NCBI GenBank assembly: GCA_021826485.1
Contig: JAKAZX010000218.1
Span: 1 to 6,844, forward strand
Origin: Pseudomonadota bacterium
GTDB taxonomy: Bacteria > Pseudomonadota > Alphaproteobacteria > Acetobacterales > Acetobacteraceae
Length of the DNA: 6,844 nt
Reading direction: 5' to 3'
Part shown: in pieces, positions 1 through 3,755 of the stretch
Layout of the letters: each line of letters starts with the position of its first letter
Position numbering within the stretch: position 1 is the first letter of the stretch
The notes under the pieces: generated by a model
What the model was told of the DNA's origin: nothing
Database searches by the model: none
What the model saw: only the letters and a program-made list of their open reading frames with translations
Program-made: the position numbers and the translations under genes

Positions 1-2
1 CG

Positions 3-686
3 GGCGATGTCGAACGCTTCGCCGCGCAAAGCGGCATCGTGTTGCGCGCGCCGGTCGGGGTGATCCCGCTCGGCTGCGGGTTCGGCGCGGCCGCGCCGGC
101 GGTCGCATCGGCGCGGCTGCCGCCGGCCGGCAGCTACGTAATGTTCGTCTCCACGCTGGAGGCGCGCAAGAACCACCTGCTGCTGTTCCGCGTCTGGCGC
201 CGCCTGCTGGAGGAGATGCCGGCGGATGCCGTGCCGAGCCTGGTCTTCGCCGGGCGGATCGGCTGGCTGGTGGACGACCTGATGCGGCAGCTTGAGAACA
301 CGGACTATCTCGGCGGCAAGATCCGGCTGATCGAGGATGCCTCCGACGCCGAGCTTGCCAGCCTGTATCGCGGCTGCCGGTTCACGCTGTTTCCCTCGCT
401 GTACGAGGGCTGGGGGCTGCCGGTGACGGAGAGCCTGGCCTTCGGCAAGCCGTGCATCGCCGCCCGCGGCTCGTCGCTGCCCGAAGCCGGCGGCGGGCTT
501 GCGCGGTATTTCGATCCCGAGTGCGTCACCGACGCCTGCACGGTGATCCGCGCGACGATCGAGGACCCGGATGGGCTGCGCGCCTGGGAGGCGGAAATCG
601 CCCGCGCCTTTGCGCCGGTTTCCTGGCGGACCACGGCCGAGGCGGTGCGGCGCGGGCTGCTGGGCGGGCCCGCCCCGGAAGGCTAA
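3..686 (+). CDS. GT4-family glycosyltransferase, 3' part (5' end outside window)
   Basis: This is the C-terminal nucleotide-sugar-binding half of a retaining GT-B glycosyltransferase, about 227 residues in the window. The frame is open to the left edge, so the true start lies upstream; the GTG at 39 is probably internal. Seen: VIPLGCGF, as in the hinge between GT-B domains; FVSTLEARKNHLLLFRVW, the usual 'sugar-donor domain start' with the R-K pair; and YEGWGLPVTES, containing the E-x7-E motif (Glu codons at 405-407 and 429-431) that in GT4 enzymes contacts the donor sugar nucleotide. It then has FGKPCIAARGSSLPEAGG, also typical of GT4. Acceptor and donor cannot be read from the sequence. It most likely acts in the cytoplasm in building an exopolysaccharide, capsule or LPS chain, since further glycan genes lie about 2.7 kb downstream. 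It ends in a hairpin overlapping the stop codon. Family is confident, substrate unknown. Confidence 0.9.
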   Translation, partial: GDVERFAAQSGIVLRAPVGVIPLGCGFGAAAPAVASARLPPAGSYVMFVSTLEARKNHLLLFRVWRRLLEEMPADAVPSLVFAGRIGWLVDDLMRQLENTDYLGGKIRLIEDASDAELASLYRGCRFTLFPSLYEGWGLPVTESLAFGKPCIAARGSSLPEAGGGLARYFDPECVTDACTVIRATIEDPDGLRAWEAEIARAFAPVSWRTTAEAVRRGLLGGPAPEG

Positions 687-700
687 CGCCGTTAGCCTTC
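678..700 (+). terminator. 10-bp perfect hairpin overlapping the glycosyltransferase stop codon
   Basis: The arm GAAGGCTAAC (678-687) is exactly complementary to GTTAGCCTTC (691-700), with a 3-nt GCC loop. The TAA stop (684-686) lies within the left arm. No U-run follows directly, so it is not a classical intrinsic terminator, but strong hairpins without U-tracts are common at gene ends in GC-rich bacteria. It separates the glycan gene from the parA leader. A role as a 3'-end stabiliser or protein-binding palindrome is equally possible. Confidence 0.45.
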
Positions 701-715
701 GCCGCTTTGCGTGCA

Positions 716-732
716 AGCACGAAAGCACGCAA
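716..732 (+). repeat. Octad repeat pair AGCACGAA-AGCACGCA upstream of parA (candidate parS/operator)
   Basis: AGCACGAAAGCACGCAA here is identical over 17 nt to 1426-1442, and shares its first 14 nt with 1717-1730. It reads as two tandem 8-bp units. An inverted single unit (TTCGTGCT) lies at 753-760. Small RHH partition proteins bind short tandem repeats of this size, so with an RHH gene next door this is a plausible centromere or autoregulatory operator. The role is inferred. Confidence 0.5.
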
Positions 733-747
733 TGCGAATCCGGTTGC

Positions 748-803
748 GGCTTTTCGTGCTTTTTGCCAAAGACGCAAAACGCCAAACGTTTTTGGCAGAA
801 AGG
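748..803 (+). promoter_or_regulatory. parA leader with inverted octad and short hairpin
   Basis: This stretch is richer in A and T runs than its surroundings. It contains an inverted octad (TTCGTGCT, 753-760), the hairpin GCCAAA (781-786)/TTTGGC (791-796) with loop CGTT, and wider complementary pieces TTTTGCC (761-767) and GGCAAAA (803-809). GAAAGG (799-804) is a modest ribosome-binding site close to the parA ATG at 808. A TTGCCA hexamer (764-769) resembles a -35 box but has no convincing -10 partner. The layout suits an autoregulated partition operon leader; this is inference. Confidence 0.35.
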
Positions 804-807
804 CAAA

Positions 808-1464
808 ATGCACGTTATCGTTCTTGCCAGCCAGAAAGGCGGCGCCGGCAAAACCACGCTGGCCGCGCACATCGCCGTGGCGGCCGAGGCCGCGGGCGAC
901 GGGCCGGCCGTCCTGATCGATACCGACCCGCAAGGTTCGCTGTCCGCCTGGTGGAACGCGCGCGAGGCGCGGGCCCCCGCCCTGGCGCCCACCAGCATCG
1001 CCGAGCTGCCCGCCAAGCTCGCCGCCCTCGCCAGTGCCGGCTACGCCATCGCCGTGGTGGACACCCCGCCCGCGATCACCGAGGCGATCAGCGCCGTGCT
1101 GCGCTCGGCCGATCTGGTGCTGATCCCGACCCGGCCGAGCCCGCACGACCTGCGGGCGGTCGGCAGCACCGTCGCGCTGGCGCGGGCGGCGGGCAAACCG
1201 TTCGTCTTCGCCGTCACCCAGGCCAAGCCGAATGCCCGGCTGACGGTGCAGGCCGTCGCGGCGCTGTCCGAGCACGGCGCGGTGGCGCCGGCCATCGTGC
1301 ACGACCGCGTCGATTACGCCGGCTCGATGATCGACGGCCGCACGGTGCAGGAGACCGACGCGAAAGGGCGGAGTGCCGCGGAAATGGCGGAACTGTGGGG
1401 CTTCGTGAAAGCACGCATGACAAAAAGCACGAAAGCACGCAACGGAGGCAAGGAGAGCCGATGA
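808..1464 (+). CDS. parA: ParA-type plasmid partition ATPase (short, type Ib-like)
   Basis: This is a Walker-type ATPase of the ParA/MinD superfamily, 218 aa. In such systems it forms ATP-dependent assemblies on the nucleoid and moves plasmid copies via a centromere-binding partner. Seen: the deviant Walker A motif KGGAGKTT at residues 10-17, with signature Lys10 and P-loop Lys15; the switch I/A' motif DTDPQG at 38-43; and the Walker B-type strand AVVDTPP with Asp85. There is no N-terminal helix-turn-helix extension, and the length fits type Ib ParA proteins, which pair with small RHH proteins rather than large ParB. The ATG at 808 is chosen because the P-loop follows directly and GAAAGG lies just upstream; longer in-frame starts would run through the hairpin into the preceding gene. 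The stop overlaps the next start (ATGA, 1461-1464), implying translational coupling. The family assignment is firm. Partition as the role is supported by the neighbouring RHH gene, origin and repA. Confidence 0.93.
   Translation: MHVIVLASQKGGAGKTTLAAHIAVAAEAAGDGPAVLIDTDPQGSLSAWWNAREARAPALAPTSIAELPAKLAALASAGYAIAVVDTPPAITEAISAVLRSADLVLIPTRPSPHDLRAVGSTVALARAAGKPFVFAVTQAKPNARLTVQAVAALSEHGAVAPAIVHDRVDYAGSMIDGRTVQETDAKGRSAAEMAELWGFVKARMTKSTKARNGGKESR
1426..1442 (+). repeat. Octad repeat pair at the parA 3' end (second copy)
   Basis: This 17-mer, AGCACGAAAGCACGCAA, is identical to 716-732 but lies inside the last codons of parA. A partial extra copy, GAAAGCACGCA, precedes it at 1407-1417. Because the repeat is in coding sequence, it encodes the odd C-terminal tail KSTKARN of ParA. 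This suggests the DNA motif was added to or maintained at the end of the gene rather than the peptide being selected. Confidence 0.5.
1444..1455 (+). promoter_or_regulatory. Strong ribosome-binding site for the RHH gene
   Basis: GGAGGCAAGGAG gives two Shine-Dalgarno-like cores, the second (AAGGAG) 5 nt before the ATG at 1461. It is within the parA coding region. It is much stronger than the parA site, in keeping with the partner protein being made in excess of the ATPase. Confidence 0.65.
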
Positions 1465-1718
1465 GCAAGAAGCCGGCCGCCGCCCTCTCGGCCGATCTGG
1501 TCGCCGTCAAGGGCGCGGCGCTGCCGGCGCCGGACATGCCCGGCCGCGGCCCACACGCGGCCGAACCGCCGCTGCCCGCCGGCGGGATGCCGCTCAATTT
1601 CCGCGTCCCGGACAGTTTCCGGCGCGAGTTCAAGGTTTACGCGGCGCGGCACGGCCTCAAGCTCAACGAATTGTTGCGGCGCAGCTTCGAGGCCTATCGG
1701 CGCGAGCACGGCGAATAG
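1461..1718 (+). CDS. Small ribbon-helix-helix protein, probable centromere-binding partner of ParA
   Basis: 85-aa protein. Residues 1-42 are rich in Ala, Pro and Gly and look disordered. Residues 44-82 look like a ribbon-helix-helix DNA-binding fold: a short beta strand (LNFRV, 45-49), then helix DSFRREFKVYAARHG (51-65) and helix KLNELLRRSFEAYRRE (67-82). Known type Ib partition partners (the ParG/omega group) share this plan: a flexible N-terminal tail that stimulates the ParA ATPase and a C-terminal RHH dimer that binds short tandem DNA repeats. The ATGA overlap with parA and the octad repeats on both sides of the gene fit that role. A lone RHH repressor or antitoxin is possible, but no toxin gene is adjacent. 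No ParB-like (HTH/ParB-N) gene is present in the window. Confidence 0.75.
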   Translation: MSKKPAAALSADLVAVKGAALPAPDMPGRGPHAAEPPLPAGGMPLNFRVPDSFRREFKVYAARHGLKLNELLRRSFEAYRREHGE

Positions 1719-1732
1719 CACGAAAGCACGAA
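1717..1732 (+). repeat. Octad repeat pair after the RHH gene (third copy)
   Basis: AGCACGAA occurs twice in perfect tandem, beginning within the TAG stop codon of the RHH gene. The first 14 nt equal those at 716 and 1426. Copies at the 5' end, middle and 3' end of the two-gene partition unit, all in one orientation, are what makes a protein-binding role more likely than chance. Confidence 0.5.
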
Positions 1733-1798
1733 TTCTGGCTGGACCAAAACCGGTGCGACTCGGGGCGGCTGCCGGGCGAAAGTTATCCCCGTTTTTCC

Positions 1799-1978
1799 CG
1801 TGGGGTTAAGTGACACCCCGGCACACGACCCCCAGCGCGCGCGAGTCGTCCCGTGGGGTTAAGTGACAGCGCCGTGGGGTTAAGCGACACGACTCGGGGT
1901 TATCCCGTGGGGTTAAGTGACGAAACTACTAGCTAGAAAACAACTAGCTTCCTACTAGCCCTGTCACTTAACCCCACA
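1799..1978 (+). repeat. Iteron array, four direct plus one inverted copy of a 17-mer
   Basis: The core is CGTGGGGTTAAGTGACA. Direct copies: 1799-1815 (perfect), 1852-1868 (perfect), 1873-1889 (one change, AAGCGACA) and 1906-1922 (last base G). An inverted copy lies at 1962-1978 (first base differs). Start-to-start distances of 53, 21 and 33 bp are close to whole numbers of helical turns, so bound Rep molecules would lie on about the same DNA face. Such arrays bind the plasmid initiator and control copy number. The inverted copy beside the repA start is well placed for autorepression. Confidence 0.9.
1923..1960 (+). other. AT-richer patch with three ACTAGC repeats, candidate DNA unwinding element
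   Basis: This is the least GC-rich segment of the origin, lying between direct iteron 4 and the inverted iteron. ACTAGC appears at 1928, 1943 and 1954, and CTAGCTAG (1929-1936) is a palindrome. Iteron plasmids usually melt in a repeat-containing AT-rich patch next to the iterons. The role is inferred from position and composition. Confidence 0.45.
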
Positions 1979-2007
1979 GTTGACAGCGAGAGTTTTCCGA
2001 ACGCAGT

Positions 2008-2967
2008 GTGCCGAAGCATTGCCTTGGAACAGCGCCGGTGACGGGTGACAGCGACAGCTCCAACGTTCATCGACTGGTCCTGATACATGGCCGCGAACGT
2101 GCACGTGAGCTTGTGGACGCCCGCATGCGTCCGCTCATCGACATCGCCGCCGAGGTGCTGGCCGACGACACCCAGCGCATCGGAATTTCCTACACCGGGT
2201 TTTGCCTGACCGCGCTGCCGCACAAGAAACTTGCCGATGACCAGCCGTGGGAAAAGCGTGGCCATCGCGTCACCCTGCTGGTGGAGCCGGGCCGGCTGAA
2301 GCACGGCGGCAAGATGAGGCTGTTCGGCGTTCCCTACGGCGCCCGCGCCCGCATGATCCTGCTGTACCTGCAAACCCAGGCGATCCGCACCGGCAGCCGC
2401 GAGGTGGCGCTCGGCCGTTCGATGCGCGACTGGATGGAACGCATGGGCCTTGCCGTCGGCGGTGAGACGGCACGCGCGCTGCGCGAGCAGGCGGCGCGGA
2501 TTTCCGCATGCAGCCTGAAATTCTTCTGGGAGGATGGCGGCTCGGACGGGTTCGAGCGCGGCGCCATCGTCCGCTCCGGCCTGCGCTTTCATGCCGAGGA
2601 CAGCGCCCAGGGATCGCTGTGGGAAGACCGGGTCGTCCTTGACGAGACGTTCTTCGCAGCACTGCGCGACCACCCGGTACCGTTGCTGGAAGCCGCGATC
2701 CGCCAGCTGCGCGACCGGTCCATGTCGCTGGATATCTACGTGTGGCTGGCGTGGCGGCTGCACCGGCTGACGACGCCCACCACCATCTCGTGGCTCGCGC
2801 TGCATGCCCAGTTCGGCACCGGCTTCAAGGCGATCCGGCAATTCAAGCCGCGCTTCACCGAGGCGCTCGAGGCGGCGCTGGCCGCCTACCCGCAAGCGCG
2901 CCTCGACCTCGACGACAAGGCGATCACCCTGCACCCGGCCCGGCCGCCAATCGCCCGCCTGGGGTGA
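2008..2967 (+). CDS. repA: Plasmid replication initiator, RepA_C-type family
   Basis: 319 aa from the GTG at 2008. I recognise the pattern of the alphaproteobacterial 'plasmid encoded RepA' family (Pfam RepA_C): RARELVDARMRPLIDIAAEV (31-50), GFCLTALPHKKL (64-75), and the hallmark VPYGARARMILLYLQTQAI (108-126) followed by GRSMRDWMERMGL (136-148), which looks like a winged-helix region. A second conserved block, PVPLLEAAIRQL to LDIYVWLAWRLHRL (223-254), is followed by ISWLALHAQFG. It should bind the iterons immediately upstream and recruit host replication factors. The start is uncertain: no strong ribosome-binding site precedes 2008. GTG at 2038 has a weak GGA upstream, and family similarity begins only around residue 25, so a shorter protein is possible. 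An iteron follows the stop codon. Family is confident; the gene is intact, with no frameshift seen. Confidence 0.9.
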   Translation: MPKHCLGTAPVTGDSDSSNVHRLVLIHGRERARELVDARMRPLIDIAAEVLADDTQRIGISYTGFCLTALPHKKLADDQPWEKRGHRVTLLVEPGRLKHGGKMRLFGVPYGARARMILLYLQTQAIRTGSREVALGRSMRDWMERMGLAVGGETARALREQAARISACSLKFFWEDGGSDGFERGAIVRSGLRFHAEDSAQGSLWEDRVVLDETFFAALRDHPVPLLEAAIRQLRDRSMSLDIYVWLAWRLHRLTTPTTISWLALHAQFGTGFKAIRQFKPRFTEALEAALAAYPQARLDLDDKAITLHPARPPIARLG

Positions 2968-2976
2968 GGCGAGGGG

Positions 2977-2993
2977 TGTCACTTAACCCCACA
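2977..2993 (-). repeat. Lone inverted iteron just downstream of repA
   Basis: The strand reading here is TGTGGGGTTAAGTGACA, identical to the inverted copy at 1962-1978 and one base from the direct consensus. It starts 10 nt after the repA stop. The flanks GGGTGT (2974-2979) and ACACCC (2991-2996) are complementary, so the transcript could form a 6-bp hairpin spanning the iteron, and the site may double as a weak repA 3' end. It is about 1 kb from the main array. Confidence 0.85.
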
Positions 2994-3286
2994 CCCGCGC
3001 GGCCGGGAAAGCCAGGCTTCGTCTCGGCCATAATACGCAGTGCATTGCTCGGAATAACGCAGCCCCGGGGCCTCGGCGCACCCGTTGCAATCCGCTGCCT
3101 TGCGGGCTAGGTAGCGCCCTGTCGAGGACGCGAAAAGCCCTTTCAGAACCCCATGCCGCATTGCCGTGACGTACAGTCCTTGGGGCAACGAGAGCACGCG
3201 ATATCGGCCGGGCGTTTGTTTCTTTTCAAACATGATTGGGATGGCGATTGGGGGGCGGCCTTGATCGACACCGTCCTGAACGCTCG

Positions 3287-3315
3287 TTGATTTCCCCCTG
3301 GGTGCCCGCGACAAT
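3287..3315 (+). promoter_or_regulatory. Candidate sigma70-like promoter for the glycan operon
   Basis: TTGATT (3287-3292) and GACAAT (3310-3315) are 17 bp apart, each matching four of six consensus bases. Transcription would begin about 40 nt before the ATG at 3360. It is the best-spaced pair I found in this spacer, and a start is needed here because the preceding gene is an unrelated plasmid gene. In GC-rich alphaproteobacteria such matches are only suggestive. Confidence 0.4.
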
Positions 3316-3359
3316 TTTCCGCAACGATCTGGCGCGACGGAACGGGGGCTAGGCAGGAC

Positions 3360-3755
3360 ATGGACAGACAGATGGAACCGGAAAACAGCGACGACCTCGC
3401 CCGCACGGCGGCGCGCCCGAACGACCTGCGGCTTCGGTACGAGGAAGCGCTGGCAAAACTCGCGGACCTGCGGACCGAGCTTGACCGCGCGCTGGCCGAA
3501 CGCGACGCCACGATGCAGGAACTGTTCGAAAGCAACCGCTATTCCGGCGCGCTGACCGTCGAGCGCCAGGTGTTGCTGGAACGCGTGGCGGGCGCGGAAG
3601 CGCAACAGCAGATGCTGCGCGACCATCTGGCCGAGGCGCAAGCGCGCAAGCACGTCCTCCAGAATTATCTCGACTCCGTCTACGCGAGCACGTCCTGGAA
3701 GTTCGCCTGGCCGGTACGGGCGGCGAAGCGCCTTCTGCAAGGCAAGCGGCCGTGA
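3360..3755 (+). CDS. Small coiled-coil protein coupled to a glycosyltransferase
   Basis: 131 aa, with no enzyme motifs. Residues 22-105 are strongly charged with regularly spaced leucines (LRLRYEEALAKLADLRTELD and onwards) and look like a long coiled coil. The C-terminus, YASTSWKFAWPVRAAKRLL (108-126), resembles a tail I recall next to coiled coils in many polysaccharide glycosyltransferases (S-x-SW-hydrophobic-PLR form), where it often links coil and catalytic domain. There is no signal peptide; the tail could be an amphipathic membrane-contact helix. The start at 3360 has AGG/AGGA stretches just upstream, and ATG at 3372 is an alternative. The stop overlaps the next gene's GTG (GTGA, 3752-3755), so the two are translationally coupled. 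This may be a split-off adaptor of the following glycosyltransferase, or a chain-length or scaffold factor. The function is not established. Confidence 0.75.
   Translation: MDRQMEPENSDDLARTAARPNDLRLRYEEALAKLADLRTELDRALAERDATMQELFESNRYSGALTVERQVLLERVAGAEAQQQMLRDHLAEAQARKHVLQNYLDSVYASTSWKFAWPVRAAKRLLQGKRP

Larger units (their letters stand above)
1719..2007 (+). other. Putative iteron-type replication origin (oriV) upstream of repA
   Basis: This noncoding stretch holds the iteron array, an AT-richer patch and two copies of CGACTCGGGG, directly ahead of a replication initiator gene. TTATCCCC (1783-1790) and TTATCCCG (1899-1906) loosely resemble DnaA boxes, but both depart from TTATNCACA. TTGACA (1980-1985) is a perfect -35 hexamer beside the inverted iteron, yet no good -10 box lies at the usual distance, so the repA promoter is unresolved. 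The layout of repeats, melting region and initiator gene is typical of theta-replicating plasmids whose Rep binds iterons. Confidence 0.8.
2968..3359 (+). other. Noncoding spacer between the plasmid block and the glycan operon
   Basis: No open frame here has credible start signals or recognisable protein features. Besides the lone iteron it holds the palindrome GCCCCGGGGC (3062-3071), an imperfect direct repeat (TAATACGCAG at 3031-3040 and AATAACGCAG at 3053-3062), a small T-rich inverted repeat GTTTG/CAAAC around 3215-3232, and a promoter candidate near 3287. I see no tRNA, no insertion-sequence ends and no CRISPR. Base composition is more mixed than in the flanking genes, so this may be the seam between two DNA modules. 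Confidence 0.6.

Noticed and set aside
571..807. Longer in-frame N-terminus for ParA
   Set aside because: It would overlap the preceding gene's 3' end and the hairpin, and would put about 79 non-homologous residues before the P-loop. The ATG at 808 places the Walker motif where the family has it.
711..1718. 335-codon version of the RHH gene starting at 711
   Set aside because: The upstream part is parA read in another frame, giving Arg-rich nonsense. The ATG at 1461 has a strong ribosome-binding site and the ATGA overlap.
716..1732. CRISPR-like array
   Set aside because: The repeats are short (14-17 nt), only three copies, and are separated by whole genes rather than uniform spacers; no cas genes are present.
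1781..1906. Firm DnaA boxes at TTATCCCC and TTATCCCG
   Set aside because: Both lack the CACA ending of the consensus, so they are mentioned only as loose matches within the origin entry.
1980..2009. repA promoter built on the perfect TTGACA at 1980-1985
   Set aside because: At 16-18 bp spacing the sequence is GC-rich and does not resemble TATAAT, so a full promoter is not supported.
1933..2982. 349-codon - strand frame opposite repA
   Set aside because: The protein is low-complexity and unrecognisable, runs through the origin repeats, and lies over a clear RepA-family gene.
2979..3740. - strand frame covering the spacer and the coiled-coil gene
   Set aside because: The part in the spacer (from an ATG near 3232) reads as an unfamiliar, Cys-containing sequence with no ribosome-binding site upstream. 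Its openness over the coiled-coil gene is a shadow effect. A small unknown gene cannot be fully excluded.
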